64,000 bases of DNA from Datura wrightii (taxonomy: Eukaryota > Streptophyta > Magnoliopsida > Solanales > Solanaceae). The notes beneath the pieces were generated by a model. The model worked only from the letters and a program-made list of their open reading frames with translations, did no database searches and was not told where the DNA came from. Shown here one piece after another: positions 22,206 through 33,098 of this stretch (within the stretch, counting starts at the first letter, position 1; each line of letters begins with the position of its first letter). The DNA lies in NCBI GenBank assembly GCA_035772735.1, contig JASDFA010000016.1:147324501-147388500 (forward strand). The letters are read 5' to 3'. The position numbers were made by a program, and so were the translations under genes.

Positions 22206-24482
22206 TGTAATACCCCGGAAGTGCATAGGAGTAGACCCGGAAGTGAAAATTTGAAAAATATAGAAAATAGGGAAAAAATCTCACAGGACAGGCCAAGGTA
22301 CGACTCCTGGTATTAAACCACGAGTCATAGTATTGAGTCATTGGTTGAGATTAGGATGGGTGATAGTGCAGACAATGGGTGACATGACGACTCATTGTGG
22401 GAAACATTGAGTCGTTGTTAGCAGTCGTTAGAAGTACTTGGATTCTTCAGGTGGGCCAAATTGGTCTCCCAATGACCCATCAGGAGAAAGAATGAGTCGT
22501 TGGTTGTGGTCGTTGTTGGAGGATAATATTTCCAATGGGATTGATGAAAGGGAAACAATGTCTCGTCATTAGTTGTGACAGGTCACGGTATGGCCCATTA
22601 GAAGATAAGATGCCAAGGTCCATGAGCAACCCACAGACGAAGTAATGGTCCGTTGGTTGGTAGGATGAGTCGTCTTGTCTATCCGTTGGTTGATTCCGGA
22701 AGTAGGCCTTCAGCAGTGCATACGACAAGGGACATGACGGGTCATCGTTTGTTCCAACGACCTTTTAGCGCCGTCCGTTGGTTCCATCTGGCCAGATTTC
22801 AAGGCAGGTTCATTAAGGATAATTGTGATTTTTTCACGATATGAGACCCTAAACTACGTCGTTTTGGCTTGGAAAAGCTTGGTTTTTAAGAAAATGACCT
22901 ATTATAAACTCTCATTCATGCATGCAAGGATATTTAAAGGTGATCCAAGGGGATTTTAATTTCTTCTCTTCAATTCTTCCAACTTCATTCTTGGGCTTCT
23001 AAGGAGAGTTAGACTTTAATAATCCTAGGTATGTAAGTCTATCAATAGGTGAATTCTTCCACATCCATGTCCCTCCTTTATGATTTTATTAATATTTTAT
23101 CAAAAACACATGGGGTTTTGTAATTGGTTTATATAATATCTAATGATTTGACTATGGGTTTTGTGATTTTGAAATCTTATCATAATCAATTGATTTTGAT
23201 CAGCTTTTGTGATTTAAATTTGTTATAATATCACTGATTTGGATTTCTAAGTATTTGGCCTAATTATATATGCCCCATGATGAATCGATTGATGATCTAT
23301 CTTTCTGTTGATTATATTCATAATGCTCAACATGAATTATGAGTTCGATTTTTTATTTAATCTATTGCTCATCATGATCTTATAAATCACAAGCTATATG
23401 CATGTTCTACAAGTATATTTGAATTTTTGAATCATGAATCATGTTTTGGGTGACTCATGGGCCTTATTTCATGGATAGTTCACATATCTACTCACATTCT
23501 TCTAGCTATCATGATTTAAATAGCCGATGAACTCATGCATGTATTACTATGAGCACTATATATGTTTTGGGAGTAGTATCGAACACCGAGTAGGTTTGGC
23601 TCAGGTTAAGCCCCATATCTCATGAACTATGTGCCACCGTAGGTATATTGGGACCCCTCTCATGTTTGTCCCTGGCCCAATTGGCCCTTTCTCATGGTGA
23701 TATCACACTTTCATGGTTCTACCCTTATCAAGGTATGGACATCCTCCCGACTAGGGTTACATGTCGGGCTTCATGTGTGCTCATATGGGGTATGTCGGTT
23801 AAGAGAATCTCTCACTATTCCTCATGATTTATACATGCAATGATTATATATTTTGGCTCATGTCATGTTAAATAAAGCTCTTATCTTATGATTACGATTA
23901 TATTGGCATTACGAATGTTTTGAAAACCATGAGCCCTACATTATGTTATGATGCTTACAATTTGAGCATGATGCCCTACTCTTATGATCATTTATGAGTT
24001 TGATATATGTTTTAAATGTCTGCTTTATTTACTTTGCATACTCAGTACATTCCACGTACGGACCGCATACTTTCTATGCTTTATCGTTTCATGATACACC
24101 TCCCAGTTCTTAGGCTCATCCTCACCCATAGATAGTTTCAGATTTGTTCTCAGCACACTTGGTGAGTCCTTATGTTTCTAGGGTTGTATGTTCATACTCT
24201 ATGTTTTTATTTAAGTTTTTGGATGTTGGGTTAGTTGAGGAGTTGTCCCATCAACCCATCCTTCATGTTTAGAGGAGTATCAGACTGCAAGTTGTATTCA
24301 ACCGTATTGTATAAGTCTTGTACTAATTTTCCCTTTGGCTATGTTATTATTACATTCTTATATGTTAAGTCTTCCGCTCATGTGATTGGATTTGATGTAT
24401 GCTCATGCCATGGGTCGATATGGGGTCTCTCAGGGCTCCTTGTCTTCTTTCCACGATCTGGGTGTACGTTTGTGTCGTGACA
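22206..24482 (+). repeat. 5' LTR of element D
   Basis: 2277 bp from TGTAATACCCCGG to GTGTCGTGACA. U3 (about 22290-22750) is rich in GAGTCGT and ACGACTCAT words. Near the 3' end is CATACTTTCTATGCTTTATC and GTTTCATGATAC, a block that recurs in the LTRs of A, C, E and G, likely around the transcript start. Confidence 0.9.
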
Positions 24483-24486
24483 AACT

Positions 24487-24498
24487 TGGTATCAGAGA
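24487..24498 (+). promoter_or_regulatory. Primer binding site, element D (tRNA-iMet)
   Basis: TGGTATCAGAGA four bases after the LTR; the canonical plant site is TGGTATCAGAGC. Confidence 0.85.
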
Positions 24499-24692
24499 CA
24501 TAGGTTTTAAAGTGTCCTAGGGAGTTTGAAAGCCGCTTTAAGTAGAGTCTTTTTCATGGGTGTGAAGAGCGCCACACCTATGACGAAGAGGCTACTAGAC
24601 ATCTAGGAAATGTTCCCTTCTTTCATGATCTATGTCATGCGATGAATAGTCTCCCCGATCTTATAACTCGGACTATGCGCGTGTGCAAAAAC
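24499..24692 (+). other. 5' leader of element D with conserved open stretch
   Basis: From about 24561 a reading frame open into the gag ATG (24693) gives HTYDEEATRHLGNVPFFHDL, nearly the same as in C, E and G. There is no ATG near its start; an in-frame TAG lies just upstream. Confidence 0.6.
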
Positions 24693-25560
24693 ATGTCTTC
24701 TCAGAACAATGATGGGAATCAGCCAGCGCCACCAACTCCAATGGGTTCCATGCAAGTTACTGATGCAGAGCTCGGAGCCGCTCTCAAGGTGCTAATGTGA
24801 GCTATGACACCCAGCCTAACTAGCCAGCTATTGCACCAGTGAACCCTACCGGGGATGCAACATCTATTAGGATTCACAGAATCATGACGGAGAACCCGTT
24901 GGAGGTTGGTGACTCGAGTGTGGTCGAGAATTGTAGAGGGATAAGAGAGGGAAACAAGGGGCTCAGAGCCGGAAACCTTGGGAGCTCTCAGCAAGGGTTG
25001 AGTAGTGGGAGCTGGTCTCAAGCCCATCAGAAGTCTCCAGACTAAGTTCAGAAGTACAAGCCCCAGCTGAGAGAGATTACTTACCTAATTTTCGGGCAGT
25101 GCAGGAAGCATCACCAAAGGGAGTTCTTGGTAGCTTCATATGTTTGCATTTACTGCGGTCATCCTGGTCAAAAGCACAGGGATTGCGCTTCAGCCAAGCG
25201 CGATAGCCAAAGGGGTCATGTGCCGACCAGCCCACCAGTAGTCCTATCAAGCCTGTAGATGTGCTTGGAATATGGGAGATCGCATGCAGGGCGATGTTTG
25301 GCGGGCTCAGACATTTGTTACAGGTGTAGAGAGGTTGGGCACATGTGTAGAGAATGCCCGTTGGCCAATCAGGGCAAGTGGAAAACAACTTCAGATGTAG
25401 TTCCAGGTATGTTATAAGTCCTCCTACCAAACCTATCATGATTGCTAGTCCGAGAATCTCTGTACAAGGTAAAAGTCTCTTTTGCATTGTGAGATGAGCA
25501 TTATTCTGTGAAAGTCAAGGAAGTGGTAAGAGAAGGCCCAGTCATGTCTCGAGTTTCTTA
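24693..25560 (+). pseudogene. Gag remnant with two zinc knuckles, element D
   Basis: ATG at 24693 opens MSSQNNDGNQPAPPTPMGSM and stops at 24798-24800. A further piece (24839-25045, TENPLEVGDSSVVENCRGIR) follows. The region with the main gag core helices seems deleted. Two CCHC knuckles remain: CIYCGHPGQKHRDC (about 25146-25187) and CYRCREVGHMCREC (about 25317-25358), the latter preceded by the HAGRCLAGSD spacer. Both keep Cys-Cys-His-Cys spacing. Zinc knuckles bind the element RNA. In-frame stops elsewhere make this non-functional. Confidence 0.75.
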
Positions 25561-26427
25561 GTAAGGGAGACCCATAGATAGCATGTCGGGGGGGAGGGGG
25601 GAGCAATCCTTCCTTTCTTGTTTAAACGTTCCCTCATGTATCACTCGACGCCGCACTTGACTCATGCTTACGTTCAGAACCCTAAGATTATAGTCAACCC
25701 CGCCCGTTACCGATCACAATATTACCCGTTAAGTTTCATGTCATGACCCTCATTATGTATGTGGACTCATGTATCTTAACACGGCCAGCCCGATGAACTC
25801 AGTTCCCCAAGATTTGTTCTATCAGTTCATAAAATGGTTTCATATCGGGTATATGCCAAGCTTAGACTTCCTATGTGATTTGTGCTCATGATTCCCTTAC
25901 ACTAAAACCCCATGGATGTTCCTCACAATGGGAAGAGGGGTAACATGTGTACGTCCAGAATAACTCCCTATCCCCCCCTTAAACGCCGGATATGGTACAG
26001 GAAGCCCAGTTATTAACCAACCCAGATGTGTGGCAGACCACATGGTCATTTTGTGATTTTCGATCCATTTTCCTAGGTTGAACCCTTTTCATATCATTAC
26101 TCAATTATTCTTGACATGCAGAAGTGGATAATATCATTTTCGAGGTAACATAATAAAGATTGGGTGAGATTTTCGATTTTGAACGGTTTGAAGTGTTAGG
26201 GGTTGACCCAAGTCAACAATCCGGGTTGTCAGCTCAAAATTGGGTTCTGAAAAGCTTGATTGGTTCTACATGGTGAGCTATTAGTCTATGAGTAGGTTGT
26301 AGGGGTTACGAGGTGATTCAAGAGTGATTTGAAACTTGGGTTAAATGTACGATCCTTAAGGAAGCTAGGTGTAACCATGGGCAGTTTAGGGTCAAACAAC
26401 CTTATGTGGGCAATTCAATGGTTCTGA
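25561..26427 (+). other. Unrelated sequence in place of protease and reverse transcriptase, element D
   Basis: No Ty3/gypsy protein can be followed on either strand. It begins near a G-rich run (25588-25603). Reverse transcriptase words resume only at about 26458 (YRRFVEGFPSISAPLTRLTQ). It is either filler captured when pol was deleted or a diverged other repeat; I do not recognise it. Confidence 0.6.
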
Positions 26428-27230
26428 TTGGTCCGGAGTGGGCATCAGGACTGGAAGGCGTATTTAGGTTGCTACCGGAGGTTTGTTGAGGGATTTCCAT
26501 CGATTTCAGCACCATTGACTAGGTTGACTCAGAGAAAGGTGAAGTTTCAGTGTTCGGAGACTTGTGAGAAAAACGTCCAAGAGTTGAAGATTCGACTTAC
26601 TTCAGCACCAGTGTTGACCCTACCCGAGGGTGTGGGTGATTTTGTGGTATATTGTGATGCTTTTAGAGTCAGGCTAGGGTGTGTTTTGCTGCAGCGAGGA
26701 AAAATAATAGGATATGCCTCCCGATAGTTAAGGGTCCATAAGAAGAATTACCTAACCCATGACCTAGAGTTGGCAGCGGTGGTGTTCACATTGAAGATAT
26801 GGCGGCATTACTTGTATGGAGTACATGTGGATGTATTTATGGATAAAAAGAGTATACAATATGTGTTCACGCAGAAGGATCTTAATCAACGGCAAAGAAG
26901 GTGGTTAGAACTACTCAAAGACTATGACATGAGTGTTCTTTACCATCCGGGAAAGGCTAACGTGGTAGAGGATGCACTTTGTAGGCTCTCTATGGAGACT
27001 GTATCCCACGTGGAGGAAGGAAAGAAATAGTTGTCAAAAGATGTTCATCGACTTGCAAGGCTGGGAGTAAGGTTAGTCGACTCAGCCAACGATGGTGTTG
27101 TTGTGTAGAATGGATTAGAATCGTCCTTGATGGTTGGTTTCAAATCTAGGCAAGATGAGGATACGATTTTGAGGAAATTGAAGGAAGCTGTGCGGAGTCA
27201 AAAGGTGGAGGTTTTCTCCCAAGGGGGAGA
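26428..27230 (+). pseudogene. End of reverse transcriptase and RNase H, element D
   Basis: Open pieces 26428-26727 and 26770-27030. The first has CYRRFVEGFPSISAPLTRLT, FQCSETCEKNVQELKIRLTS and FVVYCDAFRVRLGCVLLQRG. The second has FTLKIWRHYLYGVHVDVFMD, WLELLKDYDMSVLYHPGKAN and EDALCRLSMETVSHV. A stop at 26728-26730 and a stop at 27028-27030 break it. The linker up to 27230 has the KEAVRSQKVEVFSQGG type sequence. Catalytic Asp residues of RNase H are kept at VVYCD and DVFMD. Confidence 0.83.
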
Positions 27231-28088
27231 TGGTGTGTTATGATACCAGGGTAGTCTATATGTTTCGGACGTTGATGATTGGAGTGGTCAGATATTGCAT
27301 AAGGCAGATGGTACCAGATATTCTATCTATCCGGGATCCACAGAGAAGTATCGGGACTTGTGAGAAATCTATTGATGGGATGGCATGAGGAAGGATATTG
27401 TAGAGTTCGTAGCCAAATGTCCAAACTGTTAGCAAGTGAAAGTCGAGGATCAAAGGCTGGGAGGCATACTTCAGGATATTATCCTACCCACATAGAAGTA
27501 GGAAGAGATTAATATGGATTTCATTACAGGTCTACCTCGTACTCGCGACACTATGATTCCATTTGGTGGTGGTAGATAGGTTAACCAAGGCTGCACACTT
27601 TCTACTAGTCCAGACCACGGATTCAGCGGATGATTATGCCAAATTATATATTCGATAGTTGGTTAGACTTCATGGAGTGCCTTGTCTATTATTTAAGACC
27701 GAGGTACTCAGTTTACCTCCTAGTTCTGGCGGTCTTTTCAGAAGGGACTTGGGACTCAAGTCAAGCACAGCACAGCCTTTCATCCGCAAACGGATGGCCA
27801 AGCTGAATGAACAATCAAGACTCTTGAGGATATGTTGAGGGCATGTGTTATGGATTTCAAGGGTAGCTGGGATGATGATTTTCCCTTTATCGAGTTTGCT
27901 TATAATAACAGTTATCACTCTAGTATCCAGATGGCACCGTTCGAGGCTCTTTACAGGCAAAGGTCTAGATCGCCCATCAGATGGTTTGAGGTTGGTGAGG
28001 CAACATTGACAAGACCTAATTCGGTTCATGAGGCCATGGTAAAGGTTCAGTTGATTAGGACTAGTTGAAAATCGCTCAGAGCCGTCAG
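27231..28088 (+). pseudogene. Integrase, element D
   Basis: The zinc module is readable with damage: ILHKADGTRYSIYPGSTEKY, where the second His is Pro, and AKCPNC before a stop. The catalytic core is frameshifted (VVDRLTKAAHF near 27565-27600). The open piece 27832-28068 keeps FPFIEFAYNNSYHSSIQMAP with the third catalytic residue, Glu, and EALYRQRSRSPIRWFEVGEA. It ends in a TGA near 28066-28068. Confidence 0.78.
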
Positions 28089-28568
28089 AACTAGTATGCT
28101 GATGTGAGAAGGAGAGATCTAGAGTTTGATGTGAATGATTGGGTATTTCTCGAGGTATCTCCCATGAAGGGAGTCATGCGGTTTTGGAAGAATGGGAAAC
28201 TCAAGCCCCGATATGTTGGCCCCTACCGAGTGGTGAGAAGAGTTGGTAAGGTTGCATATGAATTGGATTTTCCCTCAGAGCTATCTTCAGCACGTCCCAT
28301 GTTTCATGTGTCACTTTTGAAGAAATGTTTGGGTGATCCAGCTTTAGTAGTCCTGGTGGACAGCGTTGGTGTAAAACACAGTCTTAGCTATGAGAAAGTT
28401 CCGATGGAAATATTGGACTGGCAGGTTCGGAGGCTAAGGAACAAGGAAGTAGCTTCAGTTAAAGTACTATGGAGAAATCAGCATGTTGAAGGATCTACCT
28501 GGGAAGCCAAAGCAGATATGATGACTAAATACCCATATTTATTCTCTACCGGCTCAGTTTCGACTTGA
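28089..28568 (+). pseudogene. Integrase C-terminus and chromodomain, element D (best preserved in window)
   Basis: About 155 codons open: RRRDLEFDVNDWVFLEVSPM, YVGPYRVVRRVGKVAYELDF, FHVSLLKKCLGDPALVVLVD, then the chromodomain EILDWQVRRLRNKEVASVKV, LWRNQHVEGSTWEAKADMMT and KYPYLF. Two aromatic residues expected in the chromodomain (W in LWRNQ and W in STWE) are present. The natural stop is TGA at 28566-28568. It is separated from the rest of integrase by a frame change near 28066-28104. In chromoviruses this domain directs insertion to marked chromatin. Confidence 0.88.
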
Positions 28569-28777
28569 GGTATCAGTTTTGCTCCATGACCCTATTTAGT
28601 TTTTTAAGTTCAGTCCATGTGTTCAAGTTTCTTTTATGTGTATGAATGTGTATGTGAAGCATGCAATAGGTTTAGCTATGTGTTATGAATCGAAGATAGT
28701 CATTCCATAAAACTTTTGATTAAAATGATCAGCGTTTGCATATAATAATTTCATGTCTCTGTTTCCTGCTTTTTTCT
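28569..28777 (+). other. 3' untranslated region of element D
   Basis: AT-rich, no coding sequence. Confidence 0.6.
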
Positions 28778-28797
28778 AACATTTGAGGACGAATGTT
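28778..28797 (+). promoter_or_regulatory. GAGGA-loop hairpin before the polypurine tract, element D
   Basis: AACATTTGAGGACGAATGTT: 6 Watson-Crick pairs plus one T-G pair around loop GAGGAC. Confidence 0.62.
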
Positions 28798-28801
28798 CCC
28801 A

Positions 28802-28813
28802 CGGGGGAGATAT
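28802..28813 (+). promoter_or_regulatory. Polypurine tract, element D
   Basis: CGGGGGAGATAT directly before the 3' LTR. Confidence 0.85.
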
Positions 28814-31115
28814 TGTAATGTCCCGAGAGTGCGAAGGACTAGACACCAAAGTGAAAAGTTAAAAACTGCAGAAAATTGGGAAAAAATCTCTCAGAATGGG
28901 CCAAGGTACGACTCATGGTATTAAACCATGAGTCATTAGTTGAGATTATGCTGGGTGACAGTGCAGACAACGGGCGACATGATGACTCATTGTGGTGAAC
29001 AATGAGTCATTGTTAGCAATCGTTGGAAGTAGTTGGGTTCTTCAAGTGGGCCATAATGGGTCCCAATGACCCATCAGGAGAAACAACGAGTTATTGGTTG
29101 TGGTCGTTTTTGGAGGATAAGATTTCCAGTGGGCTTGATGGAAGGGAAACAATGACTCGTCTTTTGTTGTGACGAGTCATGGTGCGGCCCATTAGAAGAT
29201 AAGACGCCAAGGTCCATGAGCAACCCACAGACAAAGTAACGGACCATTGGTTGGTAGGACGAGTCATCTTGTCCGTCTGTTGGTTGATTCCAGAAGTAGG
29301 CCTTCAGCAGTGCATACAACAAGGGACATGACAGGTCGTCGTTTGCTCCAATGACTGTTTAGCGCCGTACGTTGGTTCCATCCGGCCAGATTTCAGGGCA
29401 GGTTCATTAAGGGTAATCGTGACTTTTCCACGATATGAGGCCCTAAACTACATTTTTTCTACTTGGGAAAGCTTAGTTTTTAAGAAAATGACCAATTCTA
29501 AACTCTCATTCATGCATGCAAGGATATTGAAAGGTGATCTAAGGGAATTTTAAGCTCATCTCTTCAATTCTTCCAACTTCATTATTGGGCTTCTAAGCAG
29601 AGTTAGAGTCTAATAATCCAAGGTATGTGAGGCTATTAATGGATGAATTCTTCCACATCCATTTCCCTCCTTCGTGATTTTATTTAAATTTCATCAAAAA
29701 CTCATGGGGTTTTGTTATTGATTTATAGAAATCTAATGATTTGACTATGGGTTTCGTGATTTTGAAATCTTATCATAATTTGTCGATTTTGATCAGCTTT
29801 TGTGATTCGAAATGGTTATAATTTCATTGATTTGGATTTCTAAGTATTTAAGCCTAATTATCTATGCCCCATGATGAATCGATTTAGGATCTATCTTTCC
29901 ATTGATGATATTTATAATTCCCAACATGAATTATATGAGTTCGATTTTGTATTTAATCTATTACTCATCATCATCTTATAAATCACCAGCTATATGCATG
30001 TTCTACAAGTATATTTGAATTTTCGAATCATGAATCATGTTTTGGCCGACTCACGGGCCTTATCTCATGGCTAGTTCACATGCAGACTTACAGGCCTTAT
30101 CTCATGGCTAGTTCACATATCTACTTGCATGTTTCTAACTATCATGATTTAACTAGCCCATGAACTCATGCATGTATTACTATGAGCACTATATATATTT
30201 TGGGAGTAGTATTGAACACCGAGTAGGTTCGGGGCTCAAGTTAAGCCCCGGATCACATAAACTACGTGTCACCATAGGTATATTGTGACCCCTCTCATGT
30301 TTGTCCCTGGCCCAATTGGCCCTTTCTCATGGTGATATCACACTTTCATGGTTCTACCCTTGGCAAGGTACGGACACCCTCCCGACTAGGGTTGCAAGTC
30401 GGGCTTCATATGTGATCGTATGGCATATGTTGGTTAAGAGAATCTCCCACTGTTCCTCATGATTTATACATGCTGATTATATGTTTTTAGCTCATGTCAT
30501 GTTAAATAAAGCTCTTATCTTATAATTACAACTCTGTTGGCATTACGAATGTTTTGAAAACCTTGAGCACTACATTATGTTATGATGCTTACAATTTGAG
30601 CATGATGCCCTACTCTTATGATTATTTATGAGTTTTATATATGATTTAAATGTTCGTTTTACTTATCTTGCATACTCAGTACATTCCACGTACTGACCAC
30701 ATACTTTTTATTCTTTATCGTTTCATGATACAGGTCCCAATTCTCACGCTCATCCACACCGTAGATAGTGTTTGATTTGTTCTCAGCGCACTTGGTGAGT
30801 CCTCATATTTCGAAGGTTGTATGTTCATACTCTATGTTGTTCTTTCAATTGCTAGATGTTGGGTTAGTTGGGGAGTTGTCCCATGAACTCGTCCTTCATG
30901 TTTAGAGGCTTATCAGACTACATGTTGTATTCAGCTGTATTGTGTAAGTCTTGTACTAATTTTCCCTTTGGCAATGTTATGATTACGTTTTTATATGTTA
31001 AGTCTTCCGTTTAATTGATTGGATTAGATGTATGCTTTTGCCATGGGTCGACATTGGGTCTCTCGGGGATCCTTGTCTCGTGTCTATGATTCGGGTGTAC
31101 ATTTTGGTTGTGACA
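28814..31115 (+). repeat. 3' LTR of element D
   Basis: 2302 bp from TGTAATGTCCCGAG to GGTTGTGACA. It matches the 5' LTR throughout, but has a 37-bp tandem duplication at 30049-30122 (ACTYACRGGCCTTATCTCAT unit) that the 5' LTR lacks. Confidence 0.9.
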
Positions 31116-31695
31116 ATGGACCTATGAGTCGTAAAATCTGCTCATGGTTTAACCTTGCAACTTCTAGGATCCTTTATTTACTTTCACAGCTGTCTTGGTA
31201 CGACTCACACCTTCATCTTACAACTCGTGACTTCCAATCGTTCATTGAGATCTGCCATTCTTCACCTATTCTGGAGTTCACCATGGCTCCTTGGTATGGA
31301 TCTTAGTTAGATATCATGATCCGTGGTTACTACCCATAGCTGGAGACTTGTCCTATACTGCAACTTCTGGTATTTATCACGACTGCTATGGTACAACTCA
31401 TACCAAGATGGTACCTATTCGTATAATAAGTTGTACTATCCCCTTTTGCCTCAACACCTGGTCTGGACTTTTCCACAACTTTTAGTACGGCTCAAGATAG
31501 GAAGGTACAACTCGTAATGAGATCTGCACTTAGCCCTTTTTCTACCTTTTTGCCTTCTTTTGCACATTTCAACTCCAACACCTAGTTTCCTTGAAAATGA
31601 AGTAAAAGTGCATCATATCCATATAAACACACCTAAACCCATGCTTATTTCCTTAGCTTTAAGTGTCGAAAGTGTTGTAAACTCACAACACATCA
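31116..31695 (-). repeat. LTR of element B, piece 3 (5' end of the LTR)
   Basis: It starts with the ATGGA duplication. Its right edge ACTCACAACACATCA (minus TGATGTGTTGTGAGT) equals the LTR start of F (36584), its 3' copy (51772) and M (56967). U3 contains GAGTCGTA and GACTCATA words. Confidence 0.85.
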
Positions 31696-32657
31696 ATGGT
31701 TAGGTGGTGTAGACCATTCAGACCTTAGAGGACATATTGAGAGATTGCATGATCGACATCAAAGGTAATTAAGATGATCACTTACTTCTCATAGAGTTTG
31801 CTTACAATAATACTTTTCATTCCAGTATTCAGATGGCTCCTTTTGAGGCATTTTACAGGTGAAGGTGTAGATCACCTATTGGACGGTTTGAGGTAGATGA
31901 GGCTACATTGATAGGGCAAGATTGATTTCATGAAGCTATGGAGAAGTTTTAGCTAATTAGAGAGAGGTTGAAAATCCCTCAGAGTCGTCTGAAATCCTAT
32001 GCAAATGTGAGAAGGAGGGAGCTTGAGTTTGTAGTTGATAATTGGGTGTTTATAAAGTTTTAACCCATGAAAGAGGTGAAGATATTTGGTAAGAAGGGGA
32101 ACTTTGTCCTTAGTATGTTGGTCTTTACAGGATTCTGAGTTTCATTGGCAATGTGTCCTATGAGTTGGAATTTCTTGCAGAGTTAGCATTGGTGCATTCG
32201 GTCTTTTATATGTCCTTGTTGAAGAAGTGTATTGGCAATATGACTTTACTTGTACTATTAGAAAGTGTGGGTGTGCAAGATAGTCCCTCTTACAAAGAGG
32301 TTTTGGTTGAGATTCTTGAACGTTAAGTTTATAAGTTGAGAAACAAGGAAGCCACTTTTGTGCAAGTTTTATGGAGGAATCAGTTGGTTGAGGGAGCTAC
32401 TTAGGAAGTCGAATCAGATATGATGGCCAATTACCCTCATCTTTTCTCTTCTAGTTCAGAACCATCTTGAGGTTACAACTTCCTCTCATAGTATTCTTAT
32501 TATTTTCATGTCCCATCAACTGTCCTTAAAATTCCTAGTATGCATGCATGTCCCGTGAATTCAGTTGAGTATTACTCTCAGTTGAATCAACTATTATATC
32601 AGTAATTCAGATCTCAGAAATCAGTTCAGGGTTAGTATTTCTTCAAGAGGGATATAT
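31696..32657 (+). pseudogene. Element H: integrase C-terminus, chromodomain and 3' UTR remnant
   Basis: Plus-strand remnant of a Tekay-like chromovirus into which B inserted. It starts within integrase just after the site where other copies have HPQTDGQAE; TIQTLEDILRDCMIDIKGN follows, then FAYNNTFHSSIQMAPFEAFY, RRRELEFVVDNWVFIKF, FYMSLLKKCIGNM, VEILER, YKLRNKEATFVQVLWRNQLV and ANYPHLFSSSSEPS, ending at TGA 32468-32470. At least eight stops or shifts make it the most decayed chromovirus copy here, consistent with being the oldest layer. An AAGAGGGATATAT tract (32645-32657) marks the 3' LTR start. I do not see the GAGGA-loop hairpin here. Confidence 0.8.
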
Positions 32658-33098
32658 TATAACGCCTAAAAAGTTCATAATATCATATCCTAGATATAAA
32701 ATAGAAAACCAACACAAAATTTAACATTTTCCTGAGTACGACTCACTCCAAGAGTCGTGGTGTGAGACCACAAGATACATGGTATACAATAGTGGATACG
32801 CCGATGGAACATCCTCAATCTTGAATATTACAAAAAAAAATCTGGTCAAATCCACATCAAATCATCTCCAAACACCTCCAAAATTTATATGCAAGTCCGT
32901 TATGATGCCTCCAATAAACTACGATATTATCCAATCAAAATAAGAGTTCTTGTCTACATGAATAGATGAAGATTTGACAATCTTTTTCATTACATGCCTC
33001 TTTCCAATTATTAATTTTGATTTTCAAGGAAAATCACTAAGAAATTTACCTACTACAGTGTTAAAAATATAAAACCCTCCAAATATTCTAATCATTTT
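32658..33098 (+). repeat. 3' LTR start of element H (truncated)
   Basis: It starts TATAACGCC where D has TGTAATACC, directly after the purine tract, and includes the U3 words TACGACTCACTCC and GAGTCGTGG (32738-32760). It does not run to a recognisable LTR end before a second, similar start at 33099. Confidence 0.6.

Larger units (their letters stand above)
22206..31115 (+). mobile_element. Element D: complete-ended chromovirus without reverse transcriptase, plus strand
   Basis: 8910 bp, with 5' LTR 22206-24482, internal part 24483-28813 and 3' LTR 28814-31115. Primer site, zinc knuckles, RNase H, integrase and chromodomain can be read in order. The gag core, protease and main reverse transcriptase domain are missing, and about 870 bp of unrelated sequence (25560-26430) stands between the zinc knuckles and the end of reverse transcriptase. 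A 5-bp duplication with one mismatch flanks it, so both ends were made by normal integration. LTR ends resemble those of A, C and G (CCATGGGTCGA and GTCTCTCAGGGCTCCTTGTC), so D belongs to the same wider clade in the opposite direction. Confidence 0.9.
5986..31695 (-). mobile_element. Element B: Athila-like Ty3/gypsy retrotransposon, split by A, C and D
   Basis: Reading right to left: LTR in three pieces (31116-31695, 21455-22205, 11378-11733), tRNA-Asp primer site, gag (11178-9735), protease (9734-8880), a conserved post-pol motif (8636-8750), a spacer, and a Transposase_32-type ORF cut by element A at 5986. Reverse transcriptase, RNase H and integrase are missing, apparently by deletion between protease and the post-pol motif. 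The outer LTR edge at 31695 abuts the integrase gene of H, the host of this insertion. The Athila assignment rests on the gag and protease sequences, the tRNA-Asp primer site and the LTR length of about 1.67 kb. The left end is outside the window. Confidence 0.85.
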
